64,000 nt of DNA from Pseudomonadales bacterium (GCA_012103505.1 WLWP01000001.1:3844001-3908000), one strand, 5' to 3'; shown: positions 38,354 to 46,679, counted from the stretch's first letter. Program-made: numbers and translations. Notes: generated from the letters alone by a model not told the origin.

Positions 38354-38737
38354 ATGTTTCACGGCAAACACGTTCATCTAACCCGGCGCGAACGCCAGAT
38401 CATGGATGTTCTTTATGCAAACGAAGAAGCGTCGGCGCTGGACATAAAGGAACAGATTCCGGATTCGCCGAGCTACTCAGCGGTTCGCGCGCTGCTCAAG
38501 AAATTGATGGATAAAGGGCATATTGCGTACCGACAGACTGGCGCAAAGTACTTTTATCGACCGGTACTTCCGAAAAGCGATGCCAAAGTAAGCGCCATTA
38601 GACGCTTGTTGGATACTTTTTTTGACGGCTCGACAGCGAGCGCTGTGGTCAATCTTCTCGGCGATGGTGGCAAAGATCTGAGCGATGAGGACATTGCTCA
38701 AATCGAGGCTGAACTCAAAAAATTGAAGTCTCGTTAA
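38354..38737 (+). CDS. BlaI/MecI/CopY-family transcriptional repressor
   Basis: 127 residues. N-terminal winged helix LTRRERQIMDVLYANEEASALDIKEQIP, recognition region SYSAVRALLKKLMDKGHIAYRQTGAKYFYRPV, and a C-terminal helical dimerisation segment. In the bla and mec systems such a repressor is cleaved after an M56 peptidase senses a signal; an M56 gene follows here after 18 bases. The likely operator is the dyad at 38244-38270. No beta-lactamase gene is adjacent; the targets are probably this locus itself. Confidence 0.9.
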   Translation: MFHGKHVHLTRRERQIMDVLYANEEASALDIKEQIPDSPSYSAVRALLKKLMDKGHIAYRQTGAKYFYRPVLPKSDAKVSAIRRLLDTFFDGSTASAVVNLLGDGGKDLSDEDIAQIEAELKKLKSR

Positions 38738-38755
38738 GCGAAACGGCTCAAGCTC

Positions 38756-40120
38756 ATGGAACTTTTGACAAACGAACTCTTGGGTACCAGCTGGCTCAGC
38801 TTGCGTGACGTATTTCGATTGTTGCTGCTGTCGGGATTGTTCACTGTCGCGACGCTCTTAGCGTTTCCGCGAAACGCGCCAACGCGTAGAGCGCTGCTGC
38901 TGGCCGCTGTGACGGCTTTGACGGTTATACCTGTGGTGTTGGCGGTATGGCCAACGCTTTGGACAATTCCCTTGGAAGAAGTCCCGATGATAACTTTGAA
39001 TGCTGCGATCCCCATGGGTGTTGTGATTGTTTGGTTAGGTGTCGCTGGATTGTTGGCGGGCACTCACCTGGTCCGAGCAAGGGACGAACTTTCGTTGCTA
39101 CATGCATTACCCGGTGTGACGGGTAACGGCGAGAAGGTGGCAGCGCTTCTAAACACTGTCGAGGAGATGAGCGCGAGTGTAGTGGTAGCTGCCCCGAAAG
39201 TTAAAGAAGGCGACCTCGCATGCGCAAGTTCGATAAAAGAACCTACGATTGTCTTGCCGTTCGAGTGGCGCGAGTGGGATGAGACCACGCTGCGGGGCGT
39301 GATCGCACATGAGTTAATTCATATCCAGAGGCGCGACGATGTCTGGTTGATGGTTATTCGGCTTTTGCGAATCACGTACTGGTGGATGCCTTGGTTACTC
39401 AAACTCGAATCTACCTATGTGCGGGTCATGGAAGAGAGCTGTGACGACGCAGCTAGTGAACTGGTGGGTCACGAAGTGCACTATGTTGATGCACTTGTTA
39501 AAGCTGCAGGCGTTAGTGGCGCAAACACTACATTTTCCACAGCTATGCATGCACATCATCTCGTTGGTAGGGTTGGACGCTTTACCCACCACCGTATGGT
39601 CGAACTTGATACGGGCGGCGTTTACTGGTGTGTAACCGCGATCGTAGTCGTTGTGGCTTTGTTGACTAGCGTCGAGCCGGTACTCAAAACGAGTCAAGGG
39701 CTACCGGGTGTGACCTGGATAAGTGCCAAGGAGACGCACACCACCGCGCGACAAAGGACACAACCCAGCTATATCCCCAAAGTGTTTGAGCACGCTGAAT
39801 TGCCTGTGAATGTGGCGAAGGTGGATCGAGAAAGACTCATGAATCCTGAGTATGCCCCACCTGTTATCTACCCAGGTGCTGCCATTCGCCGTCAAGAAGA
39901 GGGAGAGGCTGTGGTCCTTTACGAGGTGGGGCGGGACGGCGGGGTTTCCAAGGCAAGGCTGGCTTCTGCGTCTAGCGAGTTATTCGGACGAGCAGCATTG
40001 AGGACAGTCAACCAAACTCGATACACCAGTGGATACACCACTGGACGACTAATAAGAAAGAACCAAGAGCCGCAAATCGAGGTCAGGCGCATATTTCGTT
40101 TTCGAATGGCGTCTGACTGA
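38756..40120 (+). CDS. BlaR1-type M56 membrane metallopeptidase with C-terminal TonB-like domain
   Basis: 454 residues. Transmembrane helices at about 20-37, 45-65 and 80-100, then a cytoplasmic zinc peptidase domain with HELIH at 185-189 and a downstream Glu in VMEESCDDAAS, another helix around 287-305, and a C-terminal domain of about 110 residues that resembles the TonB C-terminus (GEAVVLYEVGRDGGVSKARLA ... ALRTVNQTRY). No penicillin-binding sensor domain as in BlaR1 is present. It is presumed to cleave the BlaI-like repressor upon an unknown envelope signal. Confidence 0.85.
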   Translation: MELLTNELLGTSWLSLRDVFRLLLLSGLFTVATLLAFPRNAPTRRALLLAAVTALTVIPVVLAVWPTLWTIPLEEVPMITLNAAIPMGVVIVWLGVAGLLAGTHLVRARDELSLLHALPGVTGNGEKVAALLNTVEEMSASVVVAAPKVKEGDLACASSIKEPTIVLPFEWREWDETTLRGVIAHELIHIQRRDDVWLMVIRLLRITYWWMPWLLKLESTYVRVMEESCDDAASELVGHEVHYVDALVKAAGVSGANTTFSTAMHAHHLVGRVGRFTHHRMVELDTGGVYWCVTAIVVVVALLTSVEPVLKTSQGLPGVTWISAKETHTTARQRTQPSYIPKVFEHAELPVNVAKVDRERLMNPEYAPPVIYPGAAIRRQEEGEAVVLYEVGRDGGVSKARLASASSELFGRAALRTVNQTRYTSGYTTGRLIRKNQEPQIEVRRIFRFRMASD

Positions 40121-40145
40121 GTAAATGAACGTGAAAGGAGCGGCC

Positions 40146-40766
40146 ATGTCTGATTACCTCAACCCAGTAGAAGTTTTTAACCGTTACCTCGTTGCGCTCG
40201 CAGCGGCGTTTACGATCACCGGTATCTTGCTGTATGTGATGCAAGCGGCTATTAGCGATCGTGAAGCGACGATTACGCCAAGAGCGAATCTACCCATCGT
40301 AAGTATCGTGCGCAAAATTAAGGATGTCCCAATTGAGCTGCCGGACAAGGTGCGCGTTAAGCCGCCGAAGGTAGAAGAAATGCCACCGATGCCAATCGCT
40401 GATCAACAGATAGGTGGTAGCCCACACATTGGTATTGTCATTACGCCGCCGCCGAAAGGACGCCCAGATGTCGGCGGCGGCACGGGCATCGCTGATGGAG
40501 ATCTTATGCCGATCATGACTGTGATGCCGGAATACCCCGAGCGTCTTTTAGCGCGGGGCATTGAGGGCTGGGTAGTCATTGAGTTCATCGTGGACAAGTT
40601 AGGCCGGGTTTCGGAGCCGCGCGTTATTGATGCGAGCCCGCCAAACGTCTTCGATCGATCGGCTTTGCGCGCAGTCCTTCGCTACATGTACAAACCACGG
40701 GTAATGAATGGCGAAGCCCAAACAGTTCACGGCGTTCGCCAGCGAATCGTATTCGATATGACCTAG
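40146..40766 (+). CDS. TonB-family energy-transducer-like protein
   Basis: 206 residues: one N-terminal helix (about 15-37), a Pro/Lys-rich linker (VRVKPPKVEEMPPMP ... ITPPPKGRPDVGG), and a TonB C-terminal domain (MPEYPERLLARGIEGWVVIEF, VIDASPPNVFDRSALRAVLR). It could link the ExbBD motor to an outer-membrane receptor, but no exbB or exbD is here. The ATG at 40146 is chosen because AAAGGAG stands six bases before it; the ATG at 40125 has no Shine-Dalgarno. It follows the M56/TonB gene by 25 bases. Confidence 0.85.
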   Translation: MSDYLNPVEVFNRYLVALAAAFTITGILLYVMQAAISDREATITPRANLPIVSIVRKIKDVPIELPDKVRVKPPKVEEMPPMPIADQQIGGSPHIGIVITPPPKGRPDVGGGTGIADGDLMPIMTVMPEYPERLLARGIEGWVVIEFIVDKLGRVSEPRVIDASPPNVFDRSALRAVLRYMYKPRVMNGEAQTVHGVRQRIVFDMT

Positions 40767-40807
40767 CGCCTGCCAACCCCTCAAAAGGAATTTCCCCAGG
40801 CGGCCTT

Positions 40808-40844
40808 GCCGGTACCCGAACGAAGTGAGGGTACCGGCTTTTTT
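40808..40844 (+). terminator. Intrinsic terminator after the TonB-like gene, copy 1
   Basis: 10-bp stem GCCGGTACCC / GGGTACCGGC with an 11-base loop, then TTTTTT. It closes the blaI-M56-tonB transcript. Confidence 0.9.
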
Positions 40845-40854
40845 ATTAGGGAGA

Positions 40855-40888
40855 GGTACCCGGCGAAGTGAGGGTACCGGCTTTTTTA
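40855..40888 (+). terminator. Intrinsic terminator, duplicated copy 2
   Basis: Stem GGTACCC / GGGTACC (7 bp) with a 10-base loop, then GGC and TTTTTT. The loop and right arm (GCGAAGTGAGGGTACCGGC) repeat those of the first copy almost exactly, so this is a tandem duplicate. Confidence 0.82.
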
Positions 40889-41059
40889 TTGGGGAGGGGT
40901 AAGGGTACCGGCTCTTGTAATAGGGGCAACGGCTAAACGATGTTCCACATTCATTTGAAACGCAGGGCTTAGCGCCTTCTCCGCAAGCTGTGACGTCGTT
41001 CGCACTAATCTCATTTGGAAAACCCGAGAATTGGCGAGATTGAGCTCGCATACGGATAC

Positions 41060-41734
41060 ATGGACTTAGATTTTCGCTTTTCTCCTTTTGAGATTCTGAC
41101 TGGCTCAGGCACGCTGATTTTGTGTCTGTTTTTCGTCTGTGTCTTTTCTGAAGTATCTGCCATCGAGGAAGAAGTTGGGACGTCGGTAACGGCGGCCGTG
41201 AACTCCGATGAACTTTATTGGACGAGCGTGGAAGCCAATGGTCAAGGGATTGTCCTTACTGGCGCCGCGCCTGATGTACCGGCACGTGACGCCGCAGCTA
41301 AACGAGCCATGAAGGTTTGGGGTGTCACAAGTGTGAGCAACGAGATCAAGGTCATCGGTGAAGATGGTACTTGTCAGCGAGAACTTAACAACTATGCGAA
41401 CAAAGAGAGCATTCGATTCAAATCAGGCAAAGCGGAAGTTGCCGACTCGAGTTTCAATACGATTTCAATGCTTGCGATGATCATCCGCGCGTGCAACGCC
41501 CCGGTTGAAATAGCCGGCCATACCGATAGTGCGGGTGACTCTGAAATCAATCTGCGCTTAAGTCAGCGTCGGGCTGATCGAGTCGCTAAATACTTGGTGA
41601 ACCATGGTGTGTCTGCCGAACAAGTGCGAGCTGTCGGTTACGGCGAGAGCCAACCGGTTTCTAGCAACGACACAAGTGAAGGTAGAAAAGCGAATCGAAG
41701 GATTGAATTTCGCGTGCTTGGAGGCACTGCATGA
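41060..41734 (+). CDS. OmpA-family peptidoglycan-associated protein with BON-like segment
   Basis: 224 residues from the ATG at 41060 (an in-frame TTG at 41015 would add 15). N-terminal hydrophobic segment (about 10-34) that may be a signal or anchor; then a BON-like stretch (VEANGQGIVLTGAAPDVPARD ... VWGVTSVSNEI); then the OmpA C-terminal domain with AGHTDSAGDSEINLRLSQRR and GYGESQPVSSND, carrying the Asp and Arg that grip peptidoglycan. The last stop overlaps the next start (ATGA). Likely in the envelope; exact role unknown. Confidence 0.84.
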   Translation: MDLDFRFSPFEILTGSGTLILCLFFVCVFSEVSAIEEEVGTSVTAAVNSDELYWTSVEANGQGIVLTGAAPDVPARDAAAKRAMKVWGVTSVSNEIKVIGEDGTCQRELNNYANKESIRFKSGKAEVADSSFNTISMLAMIIRACNAPVEIAGHTDSAGDSEINLRLSQRRADRVAKYLVNHGVSAEQVRAVGYGESQPVSSNDTSEGRKANRRIEFRVLGGTA

Positions 41735-42441
41735 CATTTCTGATTATCAAAATTTTTGCCTACCTGGTCCTTGCTGGTGTCATTGGTTTTGGCGCTGGGT
41801 GGTTGTTTCGAAATTTACAGGGTCAGCGTACCGAAGAGCGTTCGCAACGGGCGATGCACGAGGCAAAGTCAAAAGTGCCGCAATTGGAGTCACTGCTTCG
41901 CGGCCGAGACGATCAAATTAAGAAATTGAAATCCGAAATCAAAGAACGTCGCGAAGAGTTGCAAGGCAAAGATCAAGCGCTAGGTGAAAAAGACCGTGAG
42001 ATTCTTGAACAGAAACGTGAACTAAATCGATTCATCCAGGCAGACGATGCTGCGACTTCTTTGTCGCTAGATGGCGACGCGGAAGATGACGCCAGTGATC
42101 TCATTGCTGAATTGTCGCGCGAGATCACTGTGTTGAAGGCTGAACTTGAACAGACGGGTAGCGCTCAAACGAGCGATACTCAACCCAGCATTGGCGCGGA
42201 AGCGCTAGAAACAGAAGTTATGGCGCTCCGCGAAAAAACAAGTCGGCTAGATCTGGAGCTTAGAGAAGCGTCGGCGGATCTTGTTCGCCAACGTGCAAAT
42301 GTGACAGAACTCGAACGTGAGCGAGAACTTCAGAACAAATCGCTTAAGGTTCTGCACCAACAACTCCAGCTAGAACGCTCCGACAAGCCGAGCGCAAACC
42401 ACTCTGGTTCTGCTGGTACTGACCAGGCGGCGAACGTCTAA
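41731..42441 (+). CDS. Membrane-anchored coiled-coil protein
   Basis: 236 residues: one N-terminal helix (about 4-26, IIKIFAYLVLAGVIGFGAGWLF), then a long charged heptad-rich region (residues 35-110 and 125-220) typical of coiled coil, and a polar tail. Coupled to the OmpA-like gene by a 4-base overlap, so the two proteins probably act together, perhaps linking inner membrane and wall. I do not recognise the family. Confidence 0.72.
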   Translation: MTFLIIKIFAYLVLAGVIGFGAGWLFRNLQGQRTEERSQRAMHEAKSKVPQLESLLRGRDDQIKKLKSEIKERREELQGKDQALGEKDREILEQKRELNRFIQADDAATSLSLDGDAEDDASDLIAELSREITVLKAELEQTGSAQTSDTQPSIGAEALETEVMALREKTSRLDLELREASADLVRQRANVTELERERELQNKSLKVLHQQLQLERSDKPSANHSGSAGTDQAANV

Positions 42442-42445
42442 GAGG

Positions 42446-43528
42446 TCAAAGCCACCCTTGTGCTCTCGCAGCCTCTTCGCGCACGAGCTCTGGCGCCCCA
42501 AGCAATTGTCGGTCTAGTCCGATTCGTTTAAACCAATAGTGCAAACCAAGTAAATCGGTCATACCCATACCGCCATGTACTTCAGTGGCGGTTCTCGCTA
42601 CGAATTGTCCAACTTCCGAAAGGTGTGCTTTGGCGTGACAGGCCATGAGTCGTGCTTCGTCCGGCATCGCATCCATCGCATGCGCGGCATACCAAACCAT
42701 TGAACGGCACGGCTCGAGTTGGGCTGCCATCTCAGCGCACATATGTTTGACGGCTTGGAATGAACCGATGACTCGATTGAATTGACGCCGCTCTTTTGCA
42801 TAAGCAATGGAATCGTCGACCATCTTCTGTCCGGCACCCAGGGTGTCGGCGGCCAACATCACGCGCCCAGCATCGATCATTGCCATGAGTGGCTCACGGC
42901 TTGTCGTCGATCCAGGCAGCAGCTCTGCGGGTGTATTGTTGAACTCGATTTTTGCGACAGATCTGGTGCGATCTATCGTTTTGAGAGGGGTCTTCTGAAC
43001 CGCGCCTGCGTCCACTAGGTAAAGTGCGCCAGAACTATCTGCGACGATAATTTGACCAGCATCCATGCCTTCGAGCACAAACATGGCTTGGCCTTGGAGT
43101 TGCCCATCGGCGGCGGTGATACCGTCGCTATCCCGTCGACCGATTTGTTCGGTCACAGCAACACCGTACACAGCTTCTCCAGCCGCAATCAAAGGAAGGT
43201 GCGTTTCTTGTTGTTCTTCGGAGCCTGCTTTTAGTAGTGCGACAGGGGCCATTACTGCAGTGCTCGCGAATGAGACTGGTGCAGCGACAGCACCTAGACT
43301 CTCGGCGATCAAAGCGGCTTCGAGAAATCCGAGTCCAACACCGCCAAAATCCTCGGGCACCAAAATACTGGTGACACCGAGTTCGGCGAGACCTTGGGCG
43401 AGCATGGCATTGTGGGTCTGACCCTCTGCAGCAGCTTCACGGACGACATCAATGTTACAGGTACTGGCCAAGTAGCCACTCACGCTGTCGTGGAGCATGC
43501 GTTGTTCTTCGGTAAGTGCGAAATCCAT
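42446..43528 (-). CDS. Acyl-CoA dehydrogenase family protein, smaller partner
   Basis: 360 residues of the acyl-CoA dehydrogenase fold: N-terminal helical domain (FALTEEQRMLHDSVSGYL), middle beta domain, C-terminal helices with RRQFNRVIGSFQAVKH and the flavin-contact block TEVHGGMGMTDLLGLH. It lies 9 bases after a larger acyl-CoA dehydrogenase gene. Adjacent large/small pairs of this sort form mixed tetramers in steroid side-chain oxidation (FadE28/FadE29 in Mycobacterium); that this pair does so is inference. Confidence 0.9.
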   Translation of the reverse strand: MDFALTEEQRMLHDSVSGYLASTCNIDVVREAAAEGQTHNAMLAQGLAELGVTSILVPEDFGGVGLGFLEAALIAESLGAVAAPVSFASTAVMAPVALLKAGSEEQQETHLPLIAAGEAVYGVAVTEQIGRRDSDGITAADGQLQGQAMFVLEGMDAGQIIVADSSGALYLVDAGAVQKTPLKTIDRTRSVAKIEFNNTPAELLPGSTTSREPLMAMIDAGRVMLAADTLGAGQKMVDDSIAYAKERRQFNRVIGSFQAVKHMCAEMAAQLEPCRSMVWYAAHAMDAMPDEARLMACHAKAHLSEVGQFVARTATEVHGGMGMTDLLGLHYWFKRIGLDRQLLGAPELVREEAARAQGWL

Positions 43529-43537
43529 GTGTGCTCC

Positions 43538-44728
43538 CTATACCTGCTGCTCGTACTTGGGTTCTTTGGGCAAACCAAGCGCGCGTTCGCCGATCATGTT
43601 TTTTTGAATCTGTGCGGTACCACCACCGATGATCAGTCCGAGATCCAACATGTAACGCTGTTGCCACATGCCTTGGTCTCGTAGGTGGTCGCTATCGTCG
43701 TACAAAACACCCAGCTCACCTAGCGAGTCGATCGCCATGTTTGCCATCTGGTGATTAAGCTCACAGCCGTTCAGCTTGACAATCCAGCGCGGCAAGCCTG
43801 GCTCTTCATCCTTGGCAAAATGAGAAAGTACCCGCATGCCGTTGAACTTCATCGCCAGCATTTGGCCTTGTAGCTTTAAGAGTCGGTCGCGGTAGATGGG
43901 ATTGTCGAGGAGACGTTGCCCATCGATTGTCTCTCGTTTCATTATCTCGACGATATCGTGAAAGCGGGATTCGGCTTGGTTCGGATCGCCGAGCCCACCT
44001 CGCTCATGCTTAAGAGTATTGTTGGCTACAAACCACCCTTCGCCACGACGCCCGATAATCTGATCTTTAGGGACCCGCACGTCCGTGAAGAAAACCTCGT
44101 TGAAAATGGCTTCGCCTGTCATTGTAACAAGCGGCCGTACGTCGATTCCGGGCGTATCCATGGTGAAGATGAGGTAACTAATGCCATTATGCTTCGGGGC
44201 GTCGGGTTCCGTGCGAACGAGACAGAACATCATATCTGCGTGTTGGGCGCCTGAAGTCCAAATCTTCTGGCCGTTGATCACCCATTCACCACCATCGAGC
44301 TCTGCCTTGGTCGTCAGCGAGGCAAGGTCACTGCCGCTGCCGGGTTCAGAGTATCCTTGGCACCAGTTCATTTCGCCGCGTATAGAGGGAGGAATTAGCC
44401 ACTGTTTCTGCTCTTCTGTACCAAGTTCTAAAACTGTTGGCACAAGACGGTTGTCACCATTGTGACCCATACGAGCGCCAACTCGAGCAAACTCTTCCGC
44501 AATGATGTGTGCTTCGAGAATGTCTGGCTCAGCGCCATAACCGCCGTATTCCTTGGGAATGGTCCGTGCAGCGTAGCCGTGTTCAATTAGTTTCTGTTGC
44601 CATGCCACAGCCCGTGGTGAAGGTTTGCCGCGCTCATGGGCTGGTGGTGACTCATCACCATGGCTTTTTAAGAATGCTCGAAGCTCGTCCCTAAACTCTG
44701 TGTACTCTTGGTTGTATGCTAAATCCAT
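43538..44728 (-). CDS. Acyl-CoA dehydrogenase, larger partner
   Basis: 396 residues. N-terminus MDLAYNQEYTEFRDELRAFL; FAD/substrate block WCQGYSEPGSGSDLASLTT and INGQKIWTSGAQHADMMFC; C-terminal GGGTAQIQKNMIGERALGLP. The start is fixed by GGAGGAATTGAT immediately before the ATG at 44728; an upstream in-frame start adds 17 residues with no Shine-Dalgarno. It oxidises an acyl-CoA, probably together with the downstream partner. Strongly similar in motifs to the third dehydrogenase at 52405. Confidence 0.93.
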   Translation of the reverse strand: MDLAYNQEYTEFRDELRAFLKSHGDESPPAHERGKPSPRAVAWQQKLIEHGYAARTIPKEYGGYGAEPDILEAHIIAEEFARVGARMGHNGDNRLVPTVLELGTEEQKQWLIPPSIRGEMNWCQGYSEPGSGSDLASLTTKAELDGGEWVINGQKIWTSGAQHADMMFCLVRTEPDAPKHNGISYLIFTMDTPGIDVRPLVTMTGEAIFNEVFFTDVRVPKDQIIGRRGEGWFVANNTLKHERGGLGDPNQAESRFHDIVEIMKRETIDGQRLLDNPIYRDRLLKLQGQMLAMKFNGMRVLSHFAKDEEPGLPRWIVKLNGCELNHQMANMAIDSLGELGVLYDDSDHLRDQGMWQQRYMLDLGLIIGGGTAQIQKNMIGERALGLPKEPKYEQQV

Positions 44729-44818
44729 ATCAATTCCTCCCTGAATGGATCCTACCTTGTGTGTTGCGACAGTGCACATGCCTACTTAGGATGATTGCAT
44801 CAATTCGTGGGAAGCAAG

Positions 44819-45223
44819 ATGGCCAAAGTGGAAGGCGTAGATATTCGGCCACAATATCACTTTCGAAAAACCTCGACAGGCCTCTGGGCATGGGATGTGC
44901 GTCGTCTAATTACGTTAAGTCACAGTTTTCCGGTGACTTCAGTGCAACTACAGAAGATCGATGAAATCGATAAAAACCACTGGTACTTTGCGGGTGCGGT
45001 AGAACCGACGCCCAGGAGCATCATCGAGCATGCGGACCTTATGGATGCAGCGGATCTTAGTTATCCAATCATCTTAGATAGCGTGGGGCGAGTCATGGAT
45101 GGCATGCACAGAGTGTGTAAGGCCTATCGGCTAGGTCGGGAGCATATTGATGCTGTTCAATTTGCTATAGACCCGGAGCCAGACTACGTTGACTGCGATC
45201 CGGACGAGCTCCCTTATGACTGA
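44819..45223 (+). CDS. ParB/sulfiredoxin-fold small protein
   Basis: 134 residues from the ATG at 44819. The core DVRRLITLSHSFPVTSVQLQ, then IDEIDKNHWYF, IEHADLMDAADLSYPIILD and GRVMDGMHRVCKAYRLG match the ParB-like nuclease/CTPase fold, with the G-x-MDGMHR block at the nucleotide-binding position. It lacks the helix-turn-helix of true ParB and has no ParA neighbour. Similar stand-alone proteins exist in proteobacteria with unknown role. Confidence 0.75.
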   Translation: MAKVEGVDIRPQYHFRKTSTGLWAWDVRRLITLSHSFPVTSVQLQKIDEIDKNHWYFAGAVEPTPRSIIEHADLMDAADLSYPIILDSVGRVMDGMHRVCKAYRLGREHIDAVQFAIDPEPDYVDCDPDELPYD

Positions 45224-45423
45224 GACTCAGAGGCATCTGGGCTAAATAACTCCTCTATTTGGCAGTCAAACAGCGCGGCGAGCTTGAAAGCCAAGGGCAG
45301 ACTCGGATCATAACGCCCAGTCTCCAACGCGTTGACGGTTTGGCGTGAAACTTCGAGAAGTTCACCGAGACGGCCTTGAGACCATCCTTGTGCTTCACGG
45401 CGGCGCCGCAAACTATTTTTCAC
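45214..45423 (-). CDS. Small XRE-family helix-turn-helix regulator
   Basis: 69 residues, essentially one HTH: NSLRRRREAQGWSQGRLGEL, SRQTVNALETGRYDPSLPLA, KLAALFDCQIEELF. This is the YozG/Cro-like type usually encoded with a DUF2178-like membrane protein. It overlaps the convergent ParB-like gene by 10 bases. The upstream membrane-protein gene is 2 bases away in the same operon. Confidence 0.88.
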   Translation of the reverse strand: MKNSLRRRREAQGWSQGRLGELLEVSRQTVNALETGRYDPSLPLAFKLAALFDCQIEELFSPDASESQS

Positions 45424-45425
45424 GA

Positions 45426-45866
45426 TTAGCGATGTCGCAAGAAGGTGCTCAGCTGGCCTGCGACCCAGGCGACCATCATGAGCAATATCGCATCGTTCGA
45501 TGTAAGCGGTGGCAGGCCGATCTGCTCTAGTAGAGCGTACGCCATAAGTGCAATCAGGCCGATCGCGAACGACCAGGCGATGGCTTCGAGCTGCAGACCG
45601 CGCATGAACTCATCCATGTTCGACAATAAGCTCAGGTAGGCTTGAATCATCCATATTGAGATCGCGATGGGAATTGCGATAGCCAATGCTGCAACTAACG
45701 GTGCTGGGTCTGCGACCAAGAGCTTTGATGCACCGACATAGGTAATTGCCCAGAGGAGGGTAATTGCTGAGACTCTTACTTGAAATTTCCTTTCGCCCGG
45801 TTTGAGCCCGAAACCGCCACATGCTGACAACCATTGGCGAATCGATAAATTTGAATTTGTCATCAC
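45426..45866 (-). CDS. Membrane protein paired with the XRE regulator
   Basis: 146 residues with four predicted transmembrane helices (about 33-50, 56-77, 90-112, 122-142). N-terminal 25 residues are polar and cytoplasmic. No family recognised with confidence; the HTH-plus-multi-helix pair is a common small module. A GGAGG Shine-Dalgarno precedes its ATG; upstream is a short gap with TAAAGGGTCCTTTA, a perfect 14-base palindrome (45881-45894), which may be an operator for the XRE protein. Confidence 0.72.
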   Translation of the reverse strand: MMTNSNLSIRQWLSACGGFGLKPGERKFQVRVSAITLLWAITYVGASKLLVADPAPLVAALAIAIPIAISIWMIQAYLSLLSNMDEFMRGLQLEAIAWSFAIGLIALMAYALLEQIGLPPLTSNDAILLMMVAWVAGQLSTFLRHR

Positions 45867-45880
45867 AACCTCCTGAATAC

Positions 45881-45894
45881 TGTAAAGGGTCCTT
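45881..45894. promoter_or_regulatory. Palindrome, possible operator of the XRE/membrane-protein operon
   Basis: TAAAGGGTCCTTTA is self-complementary except at the central base pair positions and stands 15 bases before the membrane-protein start; a related CACTTTAC/GTAAAG half-site recurs at 45942-45949. An operator role is inference. Confidence 0.4.
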
Positions 45895-46043
45895 TACATG
45901 AAGTGTTTGCAAGTTAATGGATGAAACAATGTGTGTCAAGGTCACTTTACAACCCTGCAGGGATAAAAAGTCCGAGCGGCGAACATTCACCGGAAGAAGC
46001 GGGTCCGGGCTACACGGTCGGTTGAGTAGGGTAAGATTTGCGG

Positions 46044-46679
46044 ATGAAGAAGGTTGTATACGTCATAGTCGCCTCGCTCGTACTCTACCTCGGAGCGAAT
46101 TTTCGGTGGGTCCATGCGGCAGCTGTGGTCGCTGTCTCACCGGCAGAACAATGCGACCAACAATTGCTTCATGCTGCTAAAACGCGAATCGCGGGTTTGT
46201 TTGGTGGAGAGGAGTCGTCGCCTTGGCTGCGTTGCTTGGGCAAGCCTGTCTTGGGCCAAGGCGTGGTTATCGGAACCACCAACTTCATGCCCGGTTTACC
46301 ATCTATTATTCTGTTGTCGCCGGAGGGATCACAGCTTGACGTGATTGCTCATGAGTGGGCTCATGCGGAACTTGCCGAGAGAGTTGGCGTGCTGGTTCGT
46401 ACTTACCGGGTGCCCACCTGGTTTGATGAGGGACTGGCAATGCAGGTGGACGAGCGCTCAGCATATGGAATTGCAGCGTTGGCGCTTCTGAGTGAAGACC
46501 GTCACGTTGACGCGCCCAGTCGAGAACAGCTTACATCGCCGTCAGGGTTTTTCTTTCCCGGGGCGCAAGGCGTATTCCACTATGCGTGGAGTCGTCAAGA
46601 AGTGGCCGATTGGTTGCGTGACAACGACCTGGCGAGCTTTGTGGACACAGTCTCCCTGTTTAGGCAGCCAGAGCTATGA
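46044..46679 (+). CDS. Exported zinc metallopeptidase-like protein (HExxH)
   Basis: 211 residues from the ATG at 46044 (a TTG two codons earlier is open). Signal peptide or anchor at about 2-25. Gluzincin features: VIAHEWAHAELAERVG with HEWAH and, further on, PTWFDEGLAMQVDE, where the DEGLA glutamate completes the zinc site. There is a single catalytic domain; the target is unknown. The stop overlaps the next gene start (ATGA), coupling it to a DNA polymerase, an odd pairing. Confidence 0.78.
   Translation: MKKVVYVIVASLVLYLGANFRWVHAAAVVAVSPAEQCDQQLLHAAKTRIAGLFGGEESSPWLRCLGKPVLGQGVVIGTTNFMPGLPSIILLSPEGSQLDVIAHEWAHAELAERVGVLVRTYRVPTWFDEGLAMQVDERSAYGIAALALLSEDRHVDAPSREQLTSPSGFFFPGAQGVFHYAWSRQEVADWLRDNDLASFVDTVSLFRQPEL

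Larger units (their letters stand above)
40808..40926 (+). repeat. Two and a half tandem copies of a terminator unit
   Basis: The unit CGAAGTGAGGGTACCGGC plus T-run and TTATTRGGG occurs at 40821 and 40864; a third, degenerate copy (AGGGTACCGGCTCTTGTAAT) starts near 40902. It occupies much of the 293-base gap before the OmpA-like gene; the rest (40927-41059) shows nothing I can name. Confidence 0.8.

Noticed and set aside
40599..41051. 150-residue open frame on - across the terminator repeats
   Set aside because: It is antisense to the TonB-like gene and reads the duplicated terminators as protein repeats (YPYPSP, VPSLRRVPLP); not a gene.
43052..43684. Several + frames inside the acyl-CoA dehydrogenase genes
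   Set aside because: Antisense shadows of two clear genes on -, without start signals.
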